Shown here: one piece after another, positions 27,122-35,201 of the stretch
Numbering within the stretch: the first letter of the stretch is position 1
Layout: every line of letters starts with the position of its first letter
Assembly: GCF_001435445.1 (NCBI RefSeq)
Contig: NZ_AZDH01000027.1
Coordinates: 248,001-312,000 of the forward strand
Source of the DNA: Companilactobacillus kimchii DSM 13961 = JCM 10707
GTDB lineage: Bacteria; Bacillota; Bacilli; Lactobacillales; Lactobacillaceae
Reading direction: 5' to 3'
DNA: 64,000 bases
Translations under genes and position numbers: made by a program
The notes under the pieces: model-generated
Seen by the model: the letters and a program-made list of their open reading frames with translations, nothing else
What the model was told of the DNA's origin: nothing
Database searches by the model: none

Positions 27122-27379
27122 ATAATCAGCTCCTTTACTGTTATTTTTTCATCAAGTTATTGCATTTATTTAAACTATAGTCTAATATAAAGGCATACCA
27201 AATAAGCAATTTAAACCCTATTACTACCGCAATTCTCGCCAAAGTATTGTATCGGTGGTCGTGTGTTTTTGTTGCTCAATTACTTGATGAATTAATAATA
27301 TAACTAAAGTTTAAATTTTGCAAGAAGTTTTAATACTATAGTTTAAATTAATGTCGTCATTTTGGGAGAAAAGACTAAT
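27122..27379. promoter_or_regulatory. Lysis-lysogeny switch region with paired inverted operators
   Basis: Between cro and the repressor are inverted copies of two motifs. ATTTAAACTATAGT at 27168-27181 is the exact complement of ACTATAGTTTAAAT at 27335-27348; a near copy ACTAAAGTTTAAAT lies at 27303-27316. CATCAAGTTATTG (27150-27162) pairs with CAATTACTTGATG (27277-27289). These are likely CI and Cro operators around divergent promoters. Confidence 0.7.
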
Positions 27380-27715
27380 ATGACAATGTTTGATAAGATA
27401 AAAGAAATTTCAAAAAAACGTGGCATGAGTTTAAATCAACTTAATGAAAAAGCTGGATTTAAGCAAAACGTAATTTACTCATGGAAAAGCAAACAGCCAT
27501 CTATTGAAAGAGTAAACAGGGTTGCCGAAGTTCTTCACGTCTCTGTGGATTACCTTTTGGGAAAGACTGATGATCCAAGTACTAGTTCTAAGTCTAAAAA
27601 AATAGATATTAAAGATGCTATGCAAGATGACTACACTATCATGAGCTATGGTGGTAGAGAAATACCACCAGAAGAATTAGAAATGATTAGACGTATCTTA
27701 GATGGGGGAAAATAA
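27380..27715 (+). CDS. CI-type phage repressor (short)
   Basis: This protein of 111 residues has an N-terminal HTH_3 domain (ISKKRGMSLNQLNEKAGFKQNVIYSWKSKQPSIERV; VAEVLHVSVDYLLGK) and an acidic C terminus without a LexA-type peptidase. It depends on partners for induction; an ImmA-like protease follows three bases later. ATG 27380 is chosen since TTGGGAGAA upstream serves as ribosome site. It should hold the prophage silent. Confidence 0.88.
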   Translation: MTMFDKIKEISKKRGMSLNQLNEKAGFKQNVIYSWKSKQPSIERVNRVAEVLHVSVDYLLGKTDDPSTSSKSKKIDIKDAMQDDYTIMSYGGREIPPEELEMIRRILDGGK

Positions 27716-27718
27716 TGT

Positions 27719-28117
27719 ATGAGCGATGTTACAACTTATTTACTGAATTACGCATTAGATCATCACATAGGATTTGAACTACTTAATGGAATTGATTCTG
27801 ATTGGCCCTCTTTAGCTATACCGGAGCGAAACATGATGTTCATTAATACGAATTGGTACAAGCAAGAAGAATTACCAATGATGGTAGCTCATGAAATTGG
27901 TCATATGCTCAACGGTGATTCTTGCTATATGTATGACCATTCAAATACTGGAAAAATTAGTTCTGAGGGAGCTGCTAATAAGGTAGCAATCGATTTACTA
28001 CTACAGTATTGCCGTGATAATGACATCCAATTTAATGACTATATTATGTTCCTTCAACAATTCTGCATTCCTCTAAGATACGAATATATAGTAAAGAAGA
28101 AAATGGTAATGAATTAA
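27719..28117 (+). CDS. ImmA/IrrE-type metallopeptidase
   Basis: This 132-residue protein contains the zinc motif HEIGH within MMVAHEIGHMLNGDS. Such ImmA-like proteases cleave the short repressor and trigger induction, as in ICEBs1. It follows the repressor gene at once, which supports that pairing. Confidence 0.9.
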   Translation: MSDVTTYLLNYALDHHIGFELLNGIDSDWPSLAIPERNMMFINTNWYKQEELPMMVAHEIGHMLNGDSCYMYDHSNTGKISSEGAANKVAIDLLLQYCRDNDIQFNDYIMFLQQFCIPLRYEYIVKKKMVMN

Positions 28118-28182
28118 CTTTTAATACATCCTTTTCTGATATACTTATACTGATTAAATATATATTTATGGGGGAAATATTA

Positions 28183-29259
28183 ATGAATTATTTTTGGATA
28201 ATTTTTAATGTATTACTGATTGTTGCACTAATTTATTGGATGTTTAGAAGTTATAAAAGTAAAAAATACAATAAGATATTATTTGTGATTTCAGTAATTG
28301 TATCGGTAATACTTATAATACCTTTGTTAAATGGCATAGTTTCTAATGCTGACAGTATTATTCATCCCACACCATTTTTAAAATTAAGATCTAAGAATAT
28401 ACATATTAATGGTACACATACCAAAGGTGTTTTATATGGTGAAACACTATCAAACAGTAAAGTGATTTTAAAAGATGCTGATGGCATAGATGACAATATT
28501 ATTGTTAAGTCTAATGGGAACGGTACTTTTAAAGCAACTGGGTTAGATGATTGTACTGATTATAAAGTTACGGCCCAAAAAAATGGTAAAAAATCAGATA
28601 CACTTAAAATATCTGTCGGAGACATCCCAGAATCAGCATATACAAAATTGCATGTAAATCATTCTAATTCCAATAATGCTTTAATTATCAATAATACCGA
28701 TAGAAATACTATTACTGCTAGTGGTACTAGTTCACCAAATGCAATTATTAAATTTGAAAATCCAGATGATAATTATCGAGTAATTAAAAAAGTTACTGCT
28801 AATAATAACGGAAAATGGGCCATCAAATTAAATGGTCCTGGTACAGGTGAAACAGATAAGAAAGAGATCGAATATTATATAGAAGCAAAAATTAGTAATC
28901 GACTTACTAATAATGATGGTGCTATTTTCATTGAAAATACTAATCATAAAAACATGCCTAAAAAGAAAATAAATAAATACGATAAATATACTAAACAATT
29001 GAATGGTTATGTTAACCGTGGTAATGCAACTGATGTTAGTTATGATCAGACTGGTAATACCGTAACTTGGACTGGTTTTGAAGCTTGGGAGGATTATTCT
29101 TATAATGATTTAGAGCCACTTATAACATTATTACAGGCAGTAACTCTAAGACGTGCCGATGCTAATAATGTAGAGACACCAAATATTAAAATCATTTTAC
29201 CCAATGGACAGCAAATTGCTCATCGTGATGTTGGTAATGAAATGAAATTTGACAATTAA
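28183..29259 (+). CDS. Membrane-anchored lysogeny protein with Ig-like exterior domains
   Basis: This protein of 358 residues has two membrane helices (about residues 4-20 and 33-55), then a long exterior part with two beta-rich, Ig-like segments (GVLYGETLSNSKVILKDADG; TITASGTSSPNAIIKFENPD) and a C-terminal module ending VTWTGFEAWEDYSYND. ATG 28183 follows GGGGGAAA; 28168 would include it. It lies between the repressor genes and the integrase, where lysogenic-conversion or superinfection-exclusion genes usually sit. No homologue is recognised, so the role is a guess. Confidence 0.7.
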   Translation: MNYFWIIFNVLLIVALIYWMFRSYKSKKYNKILFVISVIVSVILIIPLLNGIVSNADSIIHPTPFLKLRSKNIHINGTHTKGVLYGETLSNSKVILKDADGIDDNIIVKSNGNGTFKATGLDDCTDYKVTAQKNGKKSDTLKISVGDIPESAYTKLHVNHSNSNNALIINNTDRNTITASGTSSPNAIIKFENPDDNYRVIKKVTANNNGKWAIKLNGPGTGETDKKEIEYYIEAKISNRLTNNDGAIFIENTNHKNMPKKKINKYDKYTKQLNGYVNRGNATDVSYDQTGNTVTWTGFEAWEDYSYNDLEPLITLLQAVTLRRADANNVETPNIKIILPNGQQIAHRDVGNEMKFDN

Positions 29260-29336
29260 TACAAAAATAAACTAAGTCTCAAGTAGGCTTATTTATTTTT
29301 ACCAAATTTTAAGGAGGTGATGCCTGTTTAAACTCT

Positions 29337-29356
29337 AAAATTTATGCTCCCACGCT
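29337..29356. repeat. AAAATTTATGCTCCCACGCT element, copy 2, in the integrase leader
   Basis: Near-identical to 25825-25843 and in the same orientation. It precedes the integrase ribosome site TTGGAGG (29361-29367). A perfect AAGGAGGTG with a three-codon mini-frame lies just upstream (29311-29328), which is curious but may not be translated. Confidence 0.55.
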
Positions 29357-29374
29357 AATTTTGGAGGATTAAAA

Positions 29375-30553
29375 ATGGCAACAATAACAAAATATAAAAT
29401 CAAATCAGGCAAAGAATTGTGGAGATGTGTTTATCCAAGTAGTATTGATCCACTAACCAGTAAAGTTAAACGAACAACTAAACGTGGCTTTAAAACTAAA
29501 GCTGAATGTCAAAAATTTCTTAACACTAAATTATCAGAAATTGATAATCACGGATATTCTAGTAATGAAAATCTAAGGTATAAAGATGTTTATCAGTATT
29601 TTCTTGATTCATACAAGAATACAGTCAAAGAAAGTACGTTAAACCGTGTTGAGGGGCTATTTGAGCACCACATCATCCCTTCTCTGGGAAAGTATGAGAT
29701 CAAAAAAATAACCGCTCCTATGTGTCAGGAAGCGGTTAACCAGTGGTCAAAGAAATTAAGTTCTTTTAAGATGGTAAAATATTATGCCAACCTAGTTTTC
29801 AAAGAAGCTATACGATTAAAAATAATATATGAAAATCCAATGGATCTGATTATCATGCCCAAGAAAAAAAGCAGTATCGGTGATGAAAAAATAACTAACT
29901 TCTGGACTAAAGAAGAAACAGCAGATTTTTTCAAACAACTTGACACTACTTACTCTGACCACAATCAAAAAGCAATTGCTATGTTTAGAGTAGCATTTTT
30001 TACAGGAATGCGTAAAGGCGAACTTTTAGCTTTAACTATTGATGATATCGATTTCAAAAATCAGACTCTAAGGATAAATAAGACTGTTAGCCGTGGAATT
30101 GACAACGCCCCTATCATCACTACTCCAAAGACTAAAACATCCGTTAGAACGATTGGATTGGACGATGAGACGTGCAAAGTATTGAAGCATTGGATAATTG
30201 AATTACGTAAGCAAATGTTCAATCTGGGATTCAATATTGATACTACTGAAAATCAATTATTATTTCCCAATACTCAAAACCAGTTATTAAGCCTGACTAA
30301 ACTAAATAAATGGCTACAAGTTGTAATAGACACATACAATAAAAACCATAAGGATAAACTTAAGCGTATTAACGTCCACGGAATTAGACACACAGCGTGC
30401 TCTCTTATGCTTGAATCTGGTTCAAGTATCAAAGCTGTTCAATTACAGCTTGGTCATTCTGACACATCTCAAATCATGAAAGTTTACTGGCACGTTTCAC
30501 AAAAGGCTCAACTAGACACCGTTAACAAGTTAGCCAGCTTTATTGCAAAATAA
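29375..30553 (+). CDS. int: Tyrosine integrase
   Basis: This 392-residue site-specific recombinase has an N-terminal arm-binding domain (KSGKELWRCVYPSS; KRGFKTKAECQKFL), a core-binding SAM-like domain, and the catalytic domain with Arg in FFTGMRKGELLAL, HxxR in NVHGIRHTACSL, LGHSD, and the Tyr in MKVYWHVS. It integrates and, with an excisionase, excises the prophage at the adjacent tRNA-Gly. Confidence 0.96.
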   Translation: MATITKYKIKSGKELWRCVYPSSIDPLTSKVKRTTKRGFKTKAECQKFLNTKLSEIDNHGYSSNENLRYKDVYQYFLDSYKNTVKESTLNRVEGLFEHHIIPSLGKYEIKKITAPMCQEAVNQWSKKLSSFKMVKYYANLVFKEAIRLKIIYENPMDLIIMPKKKSSIGDEKITNFWTKEETADFFKQLDTTYSDHNQKAIAMFRVAFFTGMRKGELLALTIDDIDFKNQTLRINKTVSRGIDNAPIITTPKTKTSVRTIGLDDETCKVLKHWIIELRKQMFNLGFNIDTTENQLLFPNTQNQLLSLTKLNKWLQVVIDTYNKNHKDKLKRINVHGIRHTACSLMLESGSSIKAVQLQLGHSDTSQIMKVYWHVSQKAQLDTVNKLASFIAK

Positions 30554-30677
30554 AAAGCGTGACACACTCGTGACACACTTTCGTCAAAACTTATCGTAAT
30601 CTATCGAAACATTAAAAATATAAAACGTTGATTTATCAGCATTTCGAGGCTTATCGAAACTTATCGAAACTGTATAA
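30554..30677. other. Attachment region with tandem short repeats
   Basis: Between int and the tRNA lie GTGACACACT twice (30559-30568, 30570-30579; period 11) and ten-base units in tandem pairs: TTATCGTAAT/CTATCGAAAC (30591-30610) and TTATCGAAAC twice (30651-30670). They fit arm-type binding sites for integrase. The core should lie in the 3' end of the tRNA, beside the second pair. Confidence 0.65.
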
Positions 30678-30748
30678 AGCGAACTACGAGAATCGAACTC
30701 GCGACACTAGCTTGGGAAGCTGGTATTTTACCATTAAACTAAGTTCGC
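30678..30748 (-). tRNA. tRNA-Gly (CCC), prophage insertion site
   Basis: The acceptor GCGAACT pairs with the matching 3' strand, the T arm is GAG-TTCGATT-CTC in context, and the anticodon loop TTCCCAA gives CCC. One C.A mismatch is in the anticodon stem. CCA is not encoded. The integrase lies off its 3' end, the usual arrangement for tyrosine integrases. Confidence 0.9.
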
Positions 30749-30915
30749 ATGTCATAACTAGTTAAGTATACAACATAATATTCCAAAAAGATAAGTTTTA
30801 TTTAAAATTATCTTGAAAATTTACAATATAAATTGCTTTTTACATTTCGTTACCATAGAATCAACAGTGATGATAGATTTCTATCAACATATTGTGCATC
30901 AAGGAGAAGATTATA

Positions 30916-31395
30916 ATGAAAAAAACATTGGTTACTTTATTAGCCGCTGTTTCATTAATGGGTGGATTTGCCACAGTAGCTACTGGTTGTTCAAATACTA
31001 AAAGTACTCAACAAGTAGATCAGCACTCTGCAAAGAAGATTACAAAAGATGAAATCAAAGGTCATGATTACGTCGGAGTAAGTAGTGATAACAAGGATGA
31101 ATATATCACCTTCTTTACTGGCAAAGACAAAAAGAAAGTTCAATTTGTTCGTGTAAATAAAGATGGTTCGCAAAAAGTAATCACTGACTTTAAAAAGGCC
31201 AAAATTGTTATGAATAAAAAGAATCCTAAAAAATTCAAAATTGATGGTTTCAGAATTATGATGGAACCCGATTTCGATTGGACTTTTGTTAAGGTTGGTA
31301 AAACAACAATTAAAACTTCTACTAACAAAAAATGGAAATTGTATGATGGAACTCACAAGCAAGCTGTAAAGGCCGTACAAAAGAACGCTAAATAA
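30916..31395 (+). CDS. Putative lipoprotein
   Basis: This 159-residue protein has a signal sequence MKKTLVTLLAAVSLMGGF and a lipobox-like VATGC with Cys near residue 25. The exported part is small and lysine-rich (KFKIDGFRIMMEPDFDWTF). ATG 30916 follows AAGGAGAAG. Function unknown; it may sit on the cell surface. A strong terminator follows. Confidence 0.75.
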   Translation: MKKTLVTLLAAVSLMGGFATVATGCSNTKSTQQVDQHSAKKITKDEIKGHDYVGVSSDNKDEYITFFTGKDKKKVQFVRVNKDGSQKVITDFKKAKIVMNKKNPKKFKIDGFRIMMEPDFDWTFVKVGKTTIKTSTNKKWKLYDGTHKQAVKAVQKNAK

Positions 31396-31402
31396 TAAAT
31401 TC

Positions 31403-31451
31403 AAAAAGACTGATAGAAAATCTTTTCTAGATTTTCTATCAGTCTTTTTTT
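31403..31451. terminator. Rho-independent terminator, bidirectional
   Basis: The stem AAAGACTGATAGAAAATC pairs with its complement and ends in a T run (18-bp class, A run on the other side). It closes the lipoprotein gene. Confidence 0.9.
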
Positions 31452-31556
31452 CACTATACAATTTGTAAATTTCGATTTAAAAACAAAAAAATAATTCAAG
31501 GTTTTAAACCTTGAATCATTTATTAATTAATAACTGAATTTTATTATATAAAAGAA

Positions 31557-31679
31557 TTATGCAGTCTTTAATTTATTAACTGCCTCTTCAATTGTTTTAC
31601 CGTTTGCAAAGACTTTTGTATTTGTATCTACAACGGTAAACATTTGAGATTTAGTATTCAAGCTTACTTGATATTTCAT
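31557..31679 (-). CDS. Small conserved-looking protein (40 aa)
   Basis: ATG 31679 follows AGGAGGTAGACAA and opens MKYQVSLNTKSQMFTVVDTN, ending at TAA 31559-31557. The short beta-hairpin then helix (GKTIEEAVNKLKTA) layout looks like a compact folded domain. No family is recalled with certainty. Confidence 0.65.
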   Translation of the reverse strand: MKYQVSLNTKSQMFTVVDTNTKVFANGKTIEEAVNKLKTA

Positions 31680-31854
31680 TTGTCTACCTCCTAATAATTT
31701 GTTGTTAACTCAACGGATGAAATAAGTATATTACTATTTTTGTAAAAAGCAAGCCCTTACATTTTTAATTTTTCGTTCAAAAAATCTGCTTATCGGTAGA
31801 ATTTTTTCTAAAATCTCGATATAATTGAATCAATAAATAAGGAGAAGATGCAAA

Positions 31855-32010
31855 ATGAAGAACATGTCCAAAAAAGAATATCCGTCGTGGTACCCTCGTA
31901 AACGAGGGCATAACACAGTAGAATTTAATAAGCCTGATAAGTGGTATGAATGGTCGGCCATTCTTGATATTATCTTTTTTGCGATTTTTTTACTTATAAT
32001 AAATCACTAA
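31855..32010 (+). CDS. Small membrane protein (51 aa)
   Basis: ATG 31855 follows AAGGAGAAG. The basic N half (MKNMSKKEYPSWYPRKRG) is followed by one membrane helix (SAILDIIFFAIFLLIIN). A TATAAT at 31820-31825 and a strong terminator behind it make an independent unit. Function unknown. Confidence 0.65.
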   Translation: MKNMSKKEYPSWYPRKRGHNTVEFNKPDKWYEWSAILDIIFFAIFLLIINH

Positions 32011-32025
32011 CATACAAATATATCT

Positions 32026-32052
32026 GACACTCAGAAATGAGTGTCTTTTTTT
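32026..32052 (+). terminator. Rho-independent terminator
   Basis: GACACTC-AGAAAT-GAGTGTC followed by seven Ts, 16 bases after the stop of the 51-residue gene. Confidence 0.9.
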
Positions 32053-32160
32053 ATTTTTATCATTAGTTTTATTCCTAATTTTCTAGAAATTGAATACAAT
32101 TTGTCTTTAGTAGAAATCAATCTTTTCATGCAAAGAATTAAAACATAATCTCTCGTGTCT

Positions 32161-32215
32161 AAAAAGAGCCCAAGACAGTAATCATTCTTGATGATCATTG
32201 CCCTAGGCTCTTTTA
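32161..32215 (-). terminator. Terminator of the exopolysaccharide operon
   Basis: AAAAGAGCC pairs with GGCTCTTTT around a loop that itself holds an ATGATCAT repeat. On the minus strand the stem ends in five Ts. It lies 13 bases past the last gene of the operon. Confidence 0.8.
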
Positions 32216-32227
32216 ATACTTTATTTT

Positions 32228-33091
32228 TTATACATCATACTGCGTTTCATGAATACCAGCATTCATCAGATCATAAGGTGTCTTCATAGTTGACGAATCC
32301 CATGAGGCAATCCCCACGACCATTGAAATGGCCATTCTTGAAAGCGAATCATTAGCCTTCACATTCTTTTCAAAGCCTTCCTTAATTCGACCAGTGGCTA
32401 TCCCTGCTCCTTTATTATCGGTATACAACAGAATGGCCCACGTCGGATCATCACTGTTCAACAAATAGGTAATATCATTAGTCCGTGTTTTTTCTTTAAT
32501 AGAGTCAGTCGTCAATTTTAACAATAACTTAGTTTGATTAGGACTCATCATCCGCCTCAAATCATTAAAATAGCGAATTTTAATAATAGCTGTCGTAACA
32601 GGAATATCAAAACGACGATTTGTTTCCGCAAATACCGCTATATCCTCAATATAAGCCACTGTCGTCCGCAAATTAGTCTGCTCATCAAATGCCCCACGTT
32701 CAATCAAAGCTGTCCTCAGCTCTCCGTTGGACTTTTGAAGGGCTACTTGATTCTTGGTCATCGAATAAAGTGCTAATGATAAAAGCATCGGTATAACCAT
32801 CCAAAAACTCAATTGCCAAGGAATCCGTGCCGTCTGACTGACATACTGATAAATCATAATGACGGCCTGAATTGCAATGAAAACAATATTAGAAATCAAA
32901 CTGGGCAAAATGCCAAAGAAATAAGTAATCATTAACAACATGATCGTACAGAATAGATAAATTACATTTAACAAAATGTTACCAGTCAACGCCATAAGAA
33001 TTGCTGTAGCACTGAATAAAGAAAGAAAGACTAATAAACCAACATCTTGTAGAAGTGAACTTTTTTCATCATCATTATCGTTTTCCGCCAT
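32228..33091 (-). CDS. Degenerate GGDEF membrane protein, probable c-di-GMP receptor (PssE-like)
   Basis: This protein of 287 residues has four or five membrane helices (to about residue 130), a short linker and a GGDEF-fold domain. The catalytic GG[DE]EF is replaced by NSDDP (LLNSDDPTWAILL), so cyclase activity is unlikely. Five residues before it is RTND, a proper RxxD inhibitory site, which binds c-di-GMP. Proteins of this type (Listeria PssE, Pseudomonas PelD) switch on polysaccharide export. ATG 33091 follows GGAGGGAG. It is the last gene of the operon and overlaps the BcsB-like gene. Confidence 0.82.
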   Translation of the reverse strand: MAENDNDDEKSSLLQDVGLLVFLSLFSATAILMALTGNILLNVIYLFCTIMLLMITYFFGILPSLISNIVFIAIQAVIMIYQYVSQTARIPWQLSFWMVIPMLLSLALYSMTKNQVALQKSNGELRTALIERGAFDEQTNLRTTVAYIEDIAVFAETNRRFDIPVTTAIIKIRYFNDLRRMMSPNQTKLLLKLTTDSIKEKTRTNDITYLLNSDDPTWAILLYTDNKGAGIATGRIKEGFEKNVKANDSLSRMAISMVVGIASWDSSTMKTPYDLMNAGIHETQYDV

Positions 33092-35201
33092 GCTTACTCC
33101 CTCCATTCAAGTGTCCTTGCTTTCTAACAGTCAAAATAACTCCTACTCCAATCAGAATCATCACGATCAAAGCTAATCCCAAATATAGGATCAATTGAGA
33201 ATTTTTACTGAAAGTACGTTTATTTTCAAGAGACTTATCAATAGCTCTGTTCTTCTTAAATCGATATCCATAATGAGCATTATTCATATCGACAACCACT
33301 GCATCCCCGGTAAATTGTTGAATATTCTTTTGAAAGTTGATCTGTGTTGAAGCCAAATAAACATCTTTAGTATTACTTCCCGTAACAACTAGCATTCCAC
33401 GTTTATCATTGTATGGTGAACGCATCAATTGCGCCGTTCCAATATTTTTACCATAATCTTTTTCAATACTTAACTTTTCATTAGAAACAATTCGATTAAA
33501 ATTCTTCGAATACTTGAAATAAAGATTAGGATTCAATTTTTTAATCATTGGATTATTTTGAGGTGTGCCCAATACAATCACATTGCTATTCTTCAAGACA
33601 CTCTGACTTGGCATTGATTTATAAAACTGAATTCTTCCTGTATTGCTCTTTGCAAAATTACCAATCAAATTAAAAATATTAGTTAATGTCTTGAAGTCAT
33701 CTGTATTCAAACTTTTAGGAGCAACTACTGCTATATCATCATATGTCTCATTATTGATAAATAACATGGGATAGTTTGTAAACAGCAGGTCATTGCTTCG
33801 TTGTGATTTCACTAACATTTTCGAGTCTGGACTGACTTGTGCCCACGGCGTATTACTATTGTCAGAAGTATCTTGATCTTTCATTTCAAGATCAAAAGCT
33901 GCTCTGACTGTAAAACTACTCCCTAGTGACAATCCACGTGGCAATTTAACAGTCAGCGTATCGTTATTAGCATGAACAGCCGTCAATTTCTTACTGCCGA
34001 TCACTGTATTGTTAACGTAAAGCGTTACTAATGATCGGTTAAAATTCAAATTCTTACTGTAATTGAAATGTAGCGTTATTTGTGATCCATCAGCATTTGA
34101 ACGGTCATTGGGAAGCTGTACTAAATAACTACTCTCCTTATGACCAGCACCTTCAATTCGATCGGCCGAAGTTGTCAGATAATGTGTTCCATTGTCATGT
34201 AAGGATGAAGTATAAGTATCCGTCGTCTCCTCAATATCCTCACTATCCTTATCAGTCTCTTTCATTAACTCCTCATTAGCGATGAAACGAGCTGCTTTTT
34301 CCAACAGTGCTCCCGACTTAGCCGTAACAATTAAATAATACCTACCGTCGGTATAGTATGTTTTGATAAGAGCCTTATTCTTTAATTGATTAGGATCAAT
34401 CTGTTTTTTTAATTCATCTGGCAAATGATCATATTTAGCAACCACTAACATATAGTCATTCTTGGCCGCGTTCAATTCTGACGCTTTAACCACAGGAATT
34501 TGATCATTTTCAGTCGTAATAATTCGAGATTCACCAGACAAAGCAATCATACTAGCGGTCAATTCTTTAGCAGTTGGGTTGTCTGCCGTAGCTATTTTAG
34601 AACGTTGATAGGCAATCGTATCCTGACCAGAAAAGTGAGCATAGAAAGAACTTAATGTATTCTCTGCTTCTTTAAGTTGATATTCAAAATTTATATTTGA
34701 GCCGTTACCAATGGTTAACCAATTTGCTGGTGTTTGCTGCAATTGATAATTCTTATCTGGCATTTGATCCAAAACTTGACCGCTAATTGTTAACCGATTA
34801 CTACCGCTGACTAAATCCAATGGCACAGTTATCTTTTCAGTTTGAAAACCAGTCTTATCCTTAGGTCTAAAAGAATAGAATTTTACACCATTCAGAGAAA
34901 CTGTAATATCAGATGCCTGACGATTAGCTAACTGTGAAATTTGATAATTGAAATTAAAAGTAACTTTTTTCAAATCCCAATAATCCATCTTCGTAAAATA
35001 CATATTGGCTTCCACTGATTTACCAGAAAGCGTCGTTGTACTATTTTGAAATTGCTGCGTATAAGTTTGATTATCTGCCGCCTGTACTGAAGTTGGCTGT
35101 GACAAAGTTATTGCAGCGATGAAAATAGTAATCAAAATTGCCAAACTATTTATAACGTTTTGTTTTATACCACTTTGCTTGCTTATGAAAGACTTGTTCA
35201 C
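33075..35201 (-). CDS. BcsB-like exopolysaccharide subunit (PssD-like)
   Basis: This 708-residue protein has a signal segment (VINSLAILITIFIAAITL...VQA), a large beta-rich exterior with alternating carbohydrate-binding-like and flavodoxin-like parts as in BcsB, and one C-terminal membrane helix (LILYLGLALIVMILIGVGVI) with a basic tail. It should guide the polymer as it leaves the BcsA-like synthase. It starts at GTG 35201 after GGTGGGGTA, overlapping the synthase by 56 bases, which implies tight coupling. Confidence 0.85.
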   Translation of the reverse strand: MNKSFISKQSGIKQNVINSLAILITIFIAAITLSQPTSVQAADNQTYTQQFQNSTTTLSGKSVEANMYFTKMDYWDLKKVTFNFNYQISQLANRQASDITVSLNGVKFYSFRPKDKTGFQTEKITVPLDLVSGSNRLTISGQVLDQMPDKNYQLQQTPANWLTIGNGSNINFEYQLKEAENTLSSFYAHFSGQDTIAYQRSKIATADNPTAKELTASMIALSGESRIITTENDQIPVVKASELNAAKNDYMLVVAKYDHLPDELKKQIDPNQLKNKALIKTYYTDGRYYLIVTAKSGALLEKAARFIANEELMKETDKDSEDIEETTDTYTSSLHDNGTHYLTTSADRIEGAGHKESSYLVQLPNDRSNADGSQITLHFNYSKNLNFNRSLVTLYVNNTVIGSKKLTAVHANNDTLTVKLPRGLSLGSSFTVRAAFDLEMKDQDTSDNSNTPWAQVSPDSKMLVKSQRSNDLLFTNYPMLFINNETYDDIAVVAPKSLNTDDFKTLTNIFNLIGNFAKSNTGRIQFYKSMPSQSVLKNSNVIVLGTPQNNPMIKKLNPNLYFKYSKNFNRIVSNEKLSIEKDYGKNIGTAQLMRSPYNDKRGMLVVTGSNTKDVYLASTQINFQKNIQQFTGDAVVVDMNNAHYGYRFKKNRAIDKSLENKRTFSKNSQLILYLGLALIVMILIGVGVILTVRKQGHLNGGSKHGGKR

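Noticed and set aside
29311-29328. Three-codon leader peptide before the integrase
   Set aside because: The AAGGAGGTG is perfect but sits too close to the ATG for normal initiation, so it may be chance.
30991-31461. 156-codon minus-strand frame opposite the lipoprotein gene
   Set aside because: It is the complement of a real gene and its terminator; no ribosome site.
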